From: a virus
IMG/VR virus record: IMGVR_UViG_3300006753_000078
Location: 1-23,842 of that record
Reading direction: 5' to 3' (one strand)
Length of the DNA stretch: 23,842 nt
Of this stretch, positions 1 through 7,191 are shown piece by piece (positions within the stretch are counted from its first letter, which is position 1; each line of letters starts with the position of its first letter). A model generated the notes under the pieces. The model was not told the origin of the DNA, ran no database searches, and saw only the letters and a list, made by a program, of their open reading frames with translations. The position numbers and the translations under genes are program-made.

Positions 1-2
1 AA

Positions 3-32
3 GGGGTGGGGGGGGGCCGACGGCTGGGGGGG
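3..32 (+). other. G-rich tract at window start
   Basis: Three long G runs lie within 30 bases: four Gs, then nine Gs after a single T, then seven Gs. The tract could in principle form a G-quadruplex, because the nine-G run can supply two of the four G stacks. It precedes the first small ORF. A TATACT hexamer lies at 42-47 with no convincing -35 partner, so I do not call a promoter. A long homopolymer at the extreme end could also be a sequencing or assembly edge effect. Bases 33-99 hold nothing else except a weak 5-bp hairpin at 56-69. Confidence 0.3.
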
Positions 33-99
33 TAACGATGTTATACTAACCCCGGTCAGATTTTTCTGAGATATTTTAGGCTGTTAAAATGGGGACACC

Positions 100-255
100 A
101 TGTTTAAGAAGGATAGGGATGCAATAACTGCACTCAGCAGGGAGTTAAGTGGGCTCAAGCATGACATTGGGATGAATCTTGTGGATGCTCAGGCGGTTGA
201 GGATCAGAATATACAAAGTGATGATGCGGAGCTTCTTAGACCTTTACGGTGTTGA
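100..255 (+). CDS. Small hypothetical protein, 51 aa
   Basis: This ORF runs from ATG to TGA and encodes a charged protein that begins MFKKDRDAITAL and ends with Cys. It is mostly polar and is predicted by eye to be helical, with an acidic second half containing QSDDAELL. A weak GGGGAC sits at 91-96 just before the start. I recognise no family. It shares strand and size class with the other small ORFs before 900, which are typical of the non-essential small genes that lie ahead of phage terminase. It could be spurious, since it is short and its ribosome binding site is poor. Confidence 0.4.
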   Translation: MFKKDRDAITALSRELSGLKHDIGMNLVDAQAVEDQNIQSDDAELLRPLRC

Positions 256-349
256 GTGCCGAGTTGCTCTCAAGGTGTGAAAAAAGTAACAGAAGCTCGC
301 AAACAGTTACCTGTAAAGGGTTTGCATCGCTTTTGGCGTTAGATGTCTT

Positions 350-430
350 ATGAGTAATGGAAGGAAGGTAGAACCAGACACCAGAGAGCAGGCTTTTGCA
401 CCTTTTGTACCTATTACACCCATTTTCTGA
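350..430 (+). CDS. Possible 26-aa leader ORF
   Basis: This very short ORF begins MSNGRKVEP and ends in TGA at 428-430. The stop overlaps the ATG of the next ORF (TGATG), an arrangement used for translational coupling. There is no clear ribosome binding site. The alternative is that the ORF is meaningless and the TGATG is coincidental, or that this and the next ORF are frameshifted pieces of one older gene. Bases 256-349 hold no other ORF that I can support. Confidence 0.2.
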   Translation: MSNGRKVEPDTREQAFAPFVPITPIF

Positions 431-603
431 TGTATGCCCGGCAATTCGGCCTAACGCCGGTGGCGCGGCTGGTCGAGGTACAGACCAAACTCAATAAAGT
501 GGGAATCTACACCACCACAGTCAAGATTGATAAAAACGGCAAAGAGACTGAGACAGTCAAGGCGCACCCGTTACTGGCACAGGAAAAGACACTTTGCACA
601 TAG
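430..603 (+). CDS. Small protein with weak P27 small-terminase resemblance, 57 aa
   Basis: The ORF starts at the ATG overlapping the stop of the 26-aa ORF and ends in TAG. It reads MYARQFGLTPVARLVEV near the start, and KAHPLLAQEKTL near the end. Both segments resemble pieces of P27-family small terminases, which typically carry a G....HP element in the middle and an FGLTP..R element at the C-terminus. Here the order is reversed and the protein is far shorter than the usual 100-170 residues. The large terminase gene lies about 1.4 kb downstream, which fits the neighbourhood. It may be a broken or rearranged remnant, or an unrelated small protein. The reading frame is open upstream to a TAA at 355-357. 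Confidence 0.4.
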   Translation: MYARQFGLTPVARLVEVQTKLNKVGIYTTTVKIDKNGKETETVKAHPLLAQEKTLCT

Positions 604-610
604 GGGTGGA

Positions 611-706
611 ATGGTGAGAACAGATAATGTCCTGCACAAATGCGTTGGGTGTAGGTATTCAATAACCGGGGAAGAGCATAACATTGCCATAAAGGAGGGG
701 AGATAA
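611..706 (+). CDS. Small CxxC protein, 31 aa
   Basis: A short ORF begins MVRTDNVLHK and carries a single CVGC motif at residues 11-14, then ITGEEHN. A GGGGTGGA stretch at 603-610 abuts the ATG and could serve as a close ribosome binding site. The stop TAA overlaps the ATG of the next ORF (TAATG), suggesting coupled translation. One CxxC is only half of a zinc site, so a metal role would need a dimer. No family is recognised. Confidence 0.4.
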   Translation: MVRTDNVLHKCVGCRYSITGEEHNIAIKEGR

Positions 707-852
707 TGGATGAGAAAGAGGTAGAAGAGTTTACTTCAAGGGTATGGCCGGAGGATAAGCCCAAGAAAGCATTTGACTTCAAGAAGGTATTGGGGGATGA
801 TGTACCGAAGAGTAAGCCGGGTAAAAAAAAACGAAGGACGCAGAAGGGTTAG
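706..852 (+). CDS. Small charged hypothetical protein, 48 aa
   Basis: The start is well supported: AAGGAGGGG at 691-699 lies 6 bases upstream of the ATG, and the ATG overlaps the previous stop. The protein begins MDEKEVEEFTSRVWPEDKP, which is acidic, and ends in a highly basic tail (GKKKRRTQKG). Such a split charge is common in small phage DNA- or protein-binding factors, but no function can be assigned. It is the best supported of the small genes before the sugar nucleotide gene. Confidence 0.6.
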   Translation: MDEKEVEEFTSRVWPEDKPKKAFDFKKVLGDDVPKSKPGKKKRRTQKG

Positions 853-870
853 TAAGGGAGATGGGTAAGG

Positions 871-894
871 GGCCGGTTTACGGCCATTTCTTTT
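871..894 (+). terminator. Weak intrinsic terminator-like hairpin
   Basis: GGCCG at 871-875 pairs perfectly with CGGCC at 881-885 around a 5-base loop, followed by a T-rich ATTTCTTTT. The stem is only 5 bp, so this may be a partial terminator or attenuator separating the small early ORFs from the sugar nucleotide gene. Confidence 0.35.
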
Positions 895-912
895 AACTGA
901 AGGGGGGATTCC

Positions 913-1638
913 ATGATTATAGGCATTATACCAGCACGTTGGGACTCTACCCGGTTCCCGGGAAAGCCTATGGCTGAGATCCTTGGCAAACCCATGATTA
1001 GATGGGTGTATGATGCTGCTGTTAAGTCTGTGTGTGATTATGTCTCCGTTGTTACCGATAGCTGGGAGGTGTATGAATATACTGCGGCCCATGGCATAAT
1101 AACCCTTATGACGGGGAAGCATGGATCCGGTACGGATAGGTGTCGTGCTGCAATGAAGGGTACGATGGCGAAGGACAGCGACATTATCATCAACATCCAA
1201 GGTGATGAGCCCTGCATAACCCCGGGGGCAATTAACCAGGTTGCTGACGCGATGCGTTACCATGACGTAGCAACCCTATGCTATCCGATCAGTGCCGACG
1301 AGGCTCTAAACCCGGATGTGCCCAAGGTTGTGCTTGATAGCAAGGGATATGCCCTGTACTTCAGCAGATGCCCAATCCCCATAAATGGCCCATTCCGGGC
1401 TCATGTGGGTATTTATGGATACAAGTATGAAGTGTTGAAGGAATTTGTAGAGATGGGGGGTTCCAAGTTAGAGGCTTGTGAGGATCTGGAGCAATTACGG
1501 TTCCTTGAGGCCGGAATTGGTATTAAGGTAATCGAGACAGGCTATCGCGGAGTGGGTGTGGATAGACCTGCTGATATACCCATAGCCGAAGCATGTTTAG
1601 CGGGGCGTAATGCCCCTTCGGAGGAGTCCCCCTCCTAG
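913..1638 (+). CDS. CMP-KDO synthetase-like cytidylyltransferase (KdsB family)
   Basis: This 241-aa protein matches the KdsB family (usually about 250 aa), which joins CMP from CTP to 3-deoxy-manno-octulosonate in the cytoplasm. Visible motifs in order are the nucleotide-binding loop IIPAR..STRFPGKP (5-19), H..SGTDR (70-76), NIQGDEP (94-100), YFSR.PIP (149-156), the E..EQLR segment (190-196) and GVDRPAD (215-221) with its aspartates. All the expected signature blocks are present, so the enzyme looks active. GGGGGG just upstream of the ATG supplies the ribosome binding site. It sits directly ahead of the packaging genes and on the same strand. The true sugar could be KDO or another acidic sugar; CMP-sialate or CMP-pseudaminate synthetases are related in fold, but the motif set is closest to KdsB. 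Confidence 0.9.
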   Translation: MIIGIIPARWDSTRFPGKPMAEILGKPMIRWVYDAAVKSVCDYVSVVTDSWEVYEYTAAHGIITLMTGKHGSGTDRCRAAMKGTMAKDSDIIINIQGDEPCITPGAINQVADAMRYHDVATLCYPISADEALNPDVPKVVLDSKGYALYFSRCPIPINGPFRAHVGIYGYKYEVLKEFVEMGGSKLEACEDLEQLRFLEAGIGIKVIETGYRGVGVDRPADIPIAEACLAGRNAPSEESPS

Positions 1639-1680
1639 ACGATTGGGACGCTGGGAGAGCCTTTCAGCGTTCCTCTCGTC
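1602..1680 (+). other. Cluster of hairpins at and after the KdsB-like gene end
   Basis: Three inverted repeats follow one another. GGGGC (1602-1606) pairs with GCCCC (1612-1616). GGAGG (1620-1624) pairs with CCTCC (1631-1635). A compound hairpin pairs GACGA (1638-1642) with TCGTC (1676-1680) and ACGCTG (1648-1653) with CAGCGT (1665-1670). The first two lie inside the last codons. None is followed by a T tract, so these look more like mRNA-processing or stability elements than an intrinsic terminator. Confidence 0.4.
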
Positions 1681-1697
1681 AAAATAAAGGAAGGATT

Positions 1698-1952
1698 ATG
1701 CCGCCTGGAAAAAGAAAGAGCAAATTCAATCCGGAAGGGCGTGGGTATGATTTTGACGGTGCTCATAAGGCCGGATTAAAGCCTGACAAGACCGGACATT
1801 GGCCATCAAGAGATCCTGAAAGCGGGAAGCTCTTGAAAGGGAAAAGTCACCCTACCTGGAATAAGACTGTTGCGGCAGAGAAGAGGTATGGATACAAGAT
1901 ATACAAACGCAACGGCAGGTACTATTCCAAGAAGACCAACAAGGGCAAATAA
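1698..1952 (+). CDS. Small basic conserved phage protein, 84 aa
   Basis: The gene starts at an ATG preceded by AAGGAAGG. The product is strongly basic and begins MPPGKRKSKFNPEGRGYDFD; later segments include KTGHWPSRDP, LLKGKSHPTW and a C-terminal YKIYKRNGRYYSKK. From memory, proteins with this FNPEG.GYD / GHWPSR / HPTW pattern occur in many phages next to packaging or structural genes, without an assigned role. The aromatic and basic makeup would fit nucleic acid binding, but that is inference. It lies 11 bases upstream of the large terminase, so a packaging-related role is possible. Confidence 0.75.
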   Translation: MPPGKRKSKFNPEGRGYDFDGAHKAGLKPDKTGHWPSRDPESGKLLKGKSHPTWNKTVAAEKRYGYKIYKRNGRYYSKKTNKGK

Positions 1953-1963
1953 GACCGGGTTTG

Positions 1964-3529
1964 ATGGCAAAAGCATCCGACATAAACGTAGACTTACCCA
2001 GAGATTGGCTACCCCTTCTGGAATGGGATAGGAAATGGCACTATTCCAAGCAGAGAGAGTTTGTCAATGCGATTGCAGACTACTGGGAGGTGCTGTTCGT
2101 GGCCGGGAACGGGTCCGGGAAGAGTCATATCTTCTACCATACCTTGATATCCATGGCCTTGGGTGTCTTGCCCCAGTTTCCGATATCCCCACCCCTGTCG
2201 ATCAAGGTGCTGATCCACGATTTTGAGCATGGTTATGGTAAGATATTCACCGAAACGTGCTTGGAGAGCCAATATCTGATTGACGGGTCCATGATAGGTC
2301 GAATGCTGCCCAAAAGTATGGTTCAGCGTCTTCCCAGTAGGGACGATCGGACGTTATATCTGACCAATGGCAGTAAAATGTTCTTTCAGACCTCAGAACA
2401 GAAGAAACGCCTACATAGTGGTACAAACTTTGACATTTTGGGGTGTGACGAGGAGCCGGAGTATCAGATATATGACGAATCTAAGCGTGGACTTAGAACG
2501 GCTAAGGGTGGAGGAAGAATTCTACACGCCTTCACGCCACCCTTTGATGAAGAGAGCAAGAATAAAGGCCCGACTTGGACGAAGTTCCAGTTGGTGGACC
2601 CGGCTAAAGAAGGTCTTGACAAAGACACATACGTAGTTCATGCTGCAATGGCTGACAATCCGGCCATAACATCGGAGTTTATAAGGAAATTCAGCAAGGG
2701 CAAGACCGAGGATCAGCTTCAGGTGCAGTTATACGGGAAATACCCCACCTGGGGTAAGCTGATCTTCCCCAAATTTCAGGATTATATGTGGGATAAGGTC
2801 ACAAAGAGGGGGAATCTACTGCCGCACGACTTTCCGGTGCCCTGGAGGGACGATGACATCAAGTTTGAAATGGCGGTGGACTGGCACGGGAGCAAACCTC
2901 CGGCCATTCTCTGGACGTATGAGGTCAGATGTGGGTACTTTGAGGGGCTTGAGAAGGGGGATGTGGTTGTATTTGACGAGTTATCGCCCCTTGCGGGTAA
3001 GGATATGACCATCATGCAGACGGTTGATGCCTGTAACGAGGTTGAGGGTCATAGAAGGCGTAGAATCACCCGTTTTGCCGATCCGAAGATGAAAGACAAG
3101 AACAATGCTCTCGTTACCGGATTTAGCCCGTGGGACGAGTTCAGGCATTGTGGGATGCGGTTTACCGATGGGTGGAACCGGGACCCGTATGTGGGTTATT
3201 CCATTATAAACGATTTCTTGCAGGGGAAAAGCAGGGAGAACCAGAACCATCCCCGGCTTTACGTAATGGAGAATTGCAAGACCTTACGGCATAACATGAG
3301 TAATCACTACAATGTGCCGAAAGCTAACGGTACGGGGGATCCGGATCCGAAGTTCAGCGACTATTGTGTGAGCCTGAAATACATTATGAACGGCAAGAGT
3401 CGGAAGATTAAGAAAAGGATGAGCTCAAAGAAGTCCCAGTTTGGACTGACCAGCTATGCCGATGATCCACACTTTTCACCGTATCTGGATAGAAGGATAG
3501 AGCGTAACAATTATGTGAGCTACGAATAG
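1964..3529 (+). CDS. Terminase large subunit
   Basis: The DNA-packaging motor and headful or site-specific nuclease, acting at the portal of the prohead. From the ATG at 1964 the protein has 521 residues. A TTG at 1961 is an alternative start, and neither has a strong ribosome binding site. The ATPase domain shows a Walker A loop GNGSGKS (48-54) and a Walker B FDILGCDEE (156-164) with the Asp-Glu pair. The C-terminal nuclease domain shows an acidic motif MAVDWHG (Asp near 306), a second acidic stretch VVVFDE, a third at RFADPK, and SDY with Asp near 466. Length and domain order are normal. The small subunit that should accompany it is not evident; see the 430-603 ORF. Confidence 0.95.
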   Translation: MAKASDINVDLPRDWLPLLEWDRKWHYSKQREFVNAIADYWEVLFVAGNGSGKSHIFYHTLISMALGVLPQFPISPPLSIKVLIHDFEHGYGKIFTETCLESQYLIDGSMIGRMLPKSMVQRLPSRDDRTLYLTNGSKMFFQTSEQKKRLHSGTNFDILGCDEEPEYQIYDESKRGLRTAKGGGRILHAFTPPFDEESKNKGPTWTKFQLVDPAKEGLDKDTYVVHAAMADNPAITSEFIRKFSKGKTEDQLQVQLYGKYPTWGKLIFPKFQDYMWDKVTKRGNLLPHDFPVPWRDDDIKFEMAVDWHGSKPPAILWTYEVRCGYFEGLEKGDVVVFDELSPLAGKDMTIMQTVDACNEVEGHRRRRITRFADPKMKDKNNALVTGFSPWDEFRHCGMRFTDGWNRDPYVGYSIINDFLQGKSRENQNHPRLYVMENCKTLRHNMSNHYNVPKANGTGDPDPKFSDYCVSLKYIMNGKSRKIKKRMSSKKSQFGLTSYADDPHFSPYLDRRIERNNYVSYE

Positions 3530-3538
3530 GGGGGACTC

Positions 3539-3799
3539 ATGGAGATCAACTTTCCAGAGCACGATGCGGGGTTGTACATCTCTCACAATGACCACAAGGC
3601 ATCCTATATGGGAGTAGAGGATGCAATAGGGGTTATATATGACGATGATGATTGGATCTCGCAAGAAGAGAAGGAAAAGGCAATAAGGACAGACTCGGTG
3701 TGGTCAATCCAATGGTATCCGGATACACCGAATCATGCTCCGTTTGGGTCCTGTATAAGGCTATCATCTACGTTCGAAGGACTTTTTGAGGGGGATTGA
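3539..3799 (+). CDS. Small acidic conserved phage protein, 86 aa
   Basis: The gene begins just after the terminase stop, with a G-rich ribosome binding site (TAGGGGGGAC) before the ATG. The protein is acidic and includes HNDHKASYMGVED, a DDDDWIS segment, and SIQWYPDTPNHAPFG followed by SSTFEGLFEG. I recall similar proteins in phages, with a pattern of N.H...Y, W.S.EE...AI and WYP.TP. None has a known role as far as I can say. Its place between terminase and portal suggests a virion or packaging accessory. Confidence 0.75.
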   Translation: MEINFPEHDAGLYISHNDHKASYMGVEDAIGVIYDDDDWISQEEKEKAIRTDSVWSIQWYPDTPNHAPFGSCIRLSSTFEGLFEGD

Positions 3800-3800
3800 T

Positions 3801-4160
3801 ATGGAAAGAACACACGGCACCTGGGGGGATAGAACCCGGGTATTCAGGAACGATTCTTGCTTGGTTACGGTATTGGAGCTTGAACCCCATCAGCGGTGCT
3901 CCTGGCATGGTCATAATACTGCCTATAACCAATTCTTTGTGATTAAGGGCAGCCTGGGGGTCAAGACCGATAAGGGTTATACGACCACCCTGTATCCCGG
4001 ACAGGCATTCACTGTTGAGCCCGGGGTGTACCATGATTTCCATACATATACGTCACATACCACGATCGTAGAGGTGGCATACGTGCAATACACAGAACAC
4101 GATATTGACAGAAAAGAGCTAGGTGGAGCCATCAATGAAGATGACCAAAAAGCAGGTTGA
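3801..4160 (+). CDS. Cupin-fold protein
   Basis: A single-domain cupin of 119 aa. The ATG at 3801 is preferred because GAGGGGGAT sits just upstream; a TTG at 3786 is also in frame but is less likely. Motif 1 is seen at residues 35-54 (WHGHN....NQFFVIKGSLGV) and motif 2 near 66-81 (PGQAFTVEPGVYHDFH). Expected metal ligands are His36, His38 and His78, while the usual Glu is Gln44. Small cupins of this type include sugar isomerases, sugar-nucleotide epimerases and mannose-6-phosphate isomerase-like proteins, and the C-terminal EVAYVQ..EHDIDR resembles those. It overlaps the portal start by 26 bases. The substrate cannot be read from sequence; a sugar role would fit the KdsB-like gene upstream. 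Confidence 0.85.
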   Translation: MERTHGTWGDRTRVFRNDSCLVTVLELEPHQRCSWHGHNTAYNQFFVIKGSLGVKTDKGYTTTLYPGQAFTVEPGVYHDFHTYTSHTTIVEVAYVQYTEHDIDRKELGGAINEDDQKAG

Positions 4161-6054
4161 AGCCTACGGGTACTTTAACGAGTCATTTCAGCGGCTTAAA
4201 GATCTGAACCAACCATACAGAGCCAAGTTTGACGAATATGACGAGTTTTACCGTGGGTATAGGGATGACGAGGATTACCCGTTTGCGTACAATTATAGCT
4301 ACCACAAGATCATCCCGGTCATTTACACCGTCCTTTCCCGGGTCATGTCCCATCTCTACCGAACTCCGGATATTGCGCTAGTCAAGCCCCGACATGCAAA
4401 GGACATAGATCGGGCAGACATCATCTCCGGAGTGCTCAATTACCAACTTGCCAACCTGAACAACGTAGACTTTCAGGGTGGCTCGTATATGGTGTTTTTT
4501 CAGTGGTTTCTGAGTGCCTTGATACATGGCAAGGGTATTGTGCATGCCTACTGGCGTAAGGAAGAGCGCACCATGCCGACAAGGAAGGAGATCCCAATCC
4601 CCACCATCGGGCCGGATGGCAATATCGGTCAGGAGGAGCTTGTTGAAGTATGGTCAGAAGAACCCACAATCATTTATGATGCCCCCTACATCGAGAATGT
4701 CCCCGTAAGACAGTTTATGCCGGATCCGGAATACAGATCCATTCAGCAGATGCCTGTGATTGCCCACATCCATAAGAAGTCCATCAATTGGATGAAACGG
4801 ATGCACGAAATTGGGGAATATAACAAGAGTGCTCTTGACGTTGGTAAAATCGCTTCTGAGTACCGGGGTAAGTCCCAGGCCCGGACGGGTCATGGCCAGA
4901 GCATTGAATGGGAAGAGTATCAGCAAGTATTCCGGGACATTGAGGATGCCTTTACAATTCAGGAGATTGAGAACGATCGGCACAAGGGCAACAACATTGA
5001 CATTGTTGATTGCTACGGAAAGTACCGGTTGGGTGAGGGAAAAACGGTCTTAGGCCAGGGTCTGACGTATGCCGCTCCGGAAGAGGAAGTGGTATGCACG
5101 ATCGCAAACTACGAGAACGTGGTGCGGCTTGAGCCGGTCAAATACGGCATGAAACCGTTCTTTGATGTTGGTGCCCACATAAATCCCCATAGATATTGGG
5201 ATATTGGGATGATCGAGCTAACCAAAGACGTTCTTGAGATGTATGATAACATCGCAAACCTTCGGGCTCACAACTCCATGATGAAGGTCAATACGATGAT
5301 AAAGGTCATATCCGATTCAGACATTGATCCCCGAAGTCTGGTATGGAAGCCTTTTGGGATTATCCCGGTTGAGCAGATGTCCGATATTGAGGTGATGGAC
5401 ACACCTGACTATACTGGCCATACGTTCACCGAGCAGATTGCCTTCTTTGAGTCTGTCATACAGGATGTGACCGGCATATACGATTATGCGAAGGGTGTTA
5501 CCCCCAGCAGACACGAAGCGGTTGGAACGGTGAGTTCCCTACAGGGTGTTGCCGAAAACCGTATCAAGCTGCTTATTCTTACCATGGATTACATGGGGAT
5601 ACGCCCTTTATTGAAATACATGATGATGCTAAACACGCACCATCTTCCCAGCGGGTTTGAGTTCCGGATAAACGATGCCGTTGGTGGTGACCAGTTCAAG
5701 CGGGTATGGGGTCCAGATCTTCACGTTGACTATGACTTTGAAGCCCGGTATGCTGCCATGGAGCCAGCAATGGCCAAAGAGGGCCGCATTAACACCCTCA
5801 TGCAGTATTCCCAGACATGGGCCGATGACCCGTATGTAAATCAGTACGAGTTCAAGAAGGCCATACTGGAGCTCATGGACATGATTAATCCCGATCGGTT
5901 CCTCAAGGACGAACAAGAGGTTCAGAAGATGATGCAGCAACAGCAACAGGCTGCACAGGAAGCCAAACTTGGTCCGGTTCGGATGCAAACAGAAGCGAAC
6001 ATTAAACAGGCCACTGAAAAGAACATAGTGGACATGGTGAAGGCGATAACATGA
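4135..6054 (+). CDS. Portal protein
   Basis: The dodecameric head-tail connector through which DNA is packaged. The ATG at 4135 has AGGTGGAG six bases ahead, so it is preferred over the in-frame GTG at 4123; the product has 639 residues. Portal-like features are the position between terminase and capsid, the N-terminal segment with SRVMSHLYRTPD, a central helix region around NLRAHNSMMKV, and near 445 the sequence VTGIYDYAKG followed by AVGTVSSLQGVAENR, typical of the portal stem and wing region. The C-terminus (about 595-639) is rich in Gln and helical, with a run of five Gln, as is common in podovirus portal barrels. The stop overlaps the next start (ATGA). Confidence 0.88.
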   Translation: MKMTKKQVEAYGYFNESFQRLKDLNQPYRAKFDEYDEFYRGYRDDEDYPFAYNYSYHKIIPVIYTVLSRVMSHLYRTPDIALVKPRHAKDIDRADIISGVLNYQLANLNNVDFQGGSYMVFFQWFLSALIHGKGIVHAYWRKEERTMPTRKEIPIPTIGPDGNIGQEELVEVWSEEPTIIYDAPYIENVPVRQFMPDPEYRSIQQMPVIAHIHKKSINWMKRMHEIGEYNKSALDVGKIASEYRGKSQARTGHGQSIEWEEYQQVFRDIEDAFTIQEIENDRHKGNNIDIVDCYGKYRLGEGKTVLGQGLTYAAPEEEVVCTIANYENVVRLEPVKYGMKPFFDVGAHINPHRYWDIGMIELTKDVLEMYDNIANLRAHNSMMKVNTMIKVISDSDIDPRSLVWKPFGIIPVEQMSDIEVMDTPDYTGHTFTEQIAFFESVIQDVTGIYDYAKGVTPSRHEAVGTVSSLQGVAENRIKLLILTMDYMGIRPLLKYMMMLNTHHLPSGFEFRINDAVGGDQFKRVWGPDLHVDYDFEARYAAMEPAMAKEGRINTLMQYSQTWADDPYVNQYEFKKAILELMDMINPDRFLKDEQEVQKMMQQQQQAAQEAKLGPVRMQTEANIKQATEKNIVDMVKAIT

Positions 6055-6392
6055 CAGAAAATGGGGGGGATCCCAAGGTAACACGCAAGAGAACGAAATT
6101 ACCCGAGGAAGAGATTGACAAGCGAATCGAGGCACTTGTGAGCCTTATGAACAACTGGGCATGGCCGATGTTCGCGGAAATGGTTCAATACATGCAAGCG
6201 GGGTTACAAACAGAAGTCTTCTCAAAGGATTTCTTGAAACTTGACCCCGTTGCTAAGGATAAACGCCACGCTTCCATTGTGGAGGCGTTAAGGCAGTTAG
6301 ATCGGGTGCTTCAGTTACCAGACTGGCTTTCCAAAAAGAAGCCTAGTCGGTGGACAGAAGTAACTAACTATGCAATAAGAAAGGACAAGTAA
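6051..6392 (+). CDS. Hypothetical head-region protein, 113 aa
   Basis: The ATG overlaps the portal stop (ATGA), so translation is probably coupled to the portal. The product is basic at both ends, with RKRTKLPEEEIDKRIEAL near the start and KKPSRWTEVTNYAIRKDK at the end, and the middle looks helical and amphipathic (NNWAWPMFAEMVQYMQAG). I do not recognise the family. Position between portal and scaffold suggests a head assembly or packaging accessory. No metal-binding, transmembrane or enzymatic motif is visible. Confidence 0.75.
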   Translation: MTENGGDPKVTRKRTKLPEEEIDKRIEALVSLMNNWAWPMFAEMVQYMQAGLQTEVFSKDFLKLDPVAKDKRHASIVEALRQLDRVLQLPDWLSKKKPSRWTEVTNYAIRKDK

Positions 6393-6393
6393 A

Positions 6394-7173
6394 ATGGCAG
6401 AAGAACAGAATGCAGTTGAAGGGACACCAGATGCTGTTGAGGGTTCGGCCCCGGCTACTGAGCCACAGATGCCGGAAGCAGTACAGGAACTCCAACGAGT
6501 TTTGGAAAATCACCAATTGACAAATGCCGAGGATGTTGAGGGGTTAGTAAGTGACCTTAATCAATTCAAAAAGGGATACGGTGACAGCCAGAACGAGGTG
6601 GGAGATTTGAGACGGCAAGTGTTGCAACTTTCGCAACAAATTCAGCAGCAGGCACAAGATCACCAGCAGGCAATGGAGCAAGACCCTTACACAGAGCCCA
6701 AACCCATTGATGTGAGGAAGGAAGTGTATGCCGCGATTGGTGATTATGTCGGCCAATTGCAGCAAGCTACGACCGCTGGTCAACAACGGTACGCCCAGGA
6801 AAGGGCAAAGTTGCAGACAATGCCAAATTGGGGGAAATTACAACCCCAGTTTGATACTGCCCTGCAAAGACCGGAGGTTCAGCAAGCTATCCAGACCGGA
6901 CAGACCGACATGGAGAAGCTGTATTTGTACCTGAACCAGAGTTACCTGCTGAATGTTGCCAAGGGAGCACAAGACGCGATACAATCCATACCGGGGAACG
7001 CAAGGAGAACCCTGGAACAGGCACCGCCCGTACAGGGTGATGGTAGGGTGGCCCAACCTCCGTCCGATGAGGCACAGAGGCAGGAGGCCATCGCCAAAGC
7101 CCGGGATGCCGGTGATGCTCAGACTGTTTTACAAAACATTCTGCCAGATGGTGACCCATTACTCCGGTATTAA
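6394..7173 (+). CDS. Putative scaffolding protein, Gln-rich
   Basis: A 259-aa acidic protein lying directly upstream of the major capsid gene, the usual place for a scaffold. The N-terminus is acidic and Pro/Glu rich. Residues about 60-95 form a predicted coiled coil with runs such as QLSQQIQQQAQDHQQ. The middle is helical, and the C-terminus has Pro-rich and acidic segments ending in DPLLRY. Scaffolds are poorly conserved in sequence, so this call rests on position, composition and length. No Ser/His/Asp protease motif typical of a capsid maturation protease is seen. The ATG follows the previous stop by one base, with AAAGGA as ribosome binding site. Confidence 0.7.
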   Translation: MAEEQNAVEGTPDAVEGSAPATEPQMPEAVQELQRVLENHQLTNAEDVEGLVSDLNQFKKGYGDSQNEVGDLRRQVLQLSQQIQQQAQDHQQAMEQDPYTEPKPIDVRKEVYAAIGDYVGQLQQATTAGQQRYAQERAKLQTMPNWGKLQPQFDTALQRPEVQQAIQTGQTDMEKLYLYLNQSYLLNVAKGAQDAIQSIPGNARRTLEQAPPVQGDGRVAQPPSDEAQRQEAIAKARDAGDAQTVLQNILPDGDPLLRY

Positions 7174-7191
7174 CATAAGGAGTAAAATAAA

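Noticed and set aside
42-47. Promoter with TATACT as -10 element
   Set aside because: No credible -35 hexamer lies 16-18 bases upstream, where the sequence is G-rich.
2035-2226. Small + strand gene inside the terminase
   Set aside because: It lies wholly within the ATPase domain coding region in another frame and has no family signal.
5629-6135. Reverse-strand gene of 168 codons across the portal end
   Set aside because: It lies opposite well-supported portal coding sequence, has no ribosome binding site or recognisable product, and no other gene here is on the minus strand.
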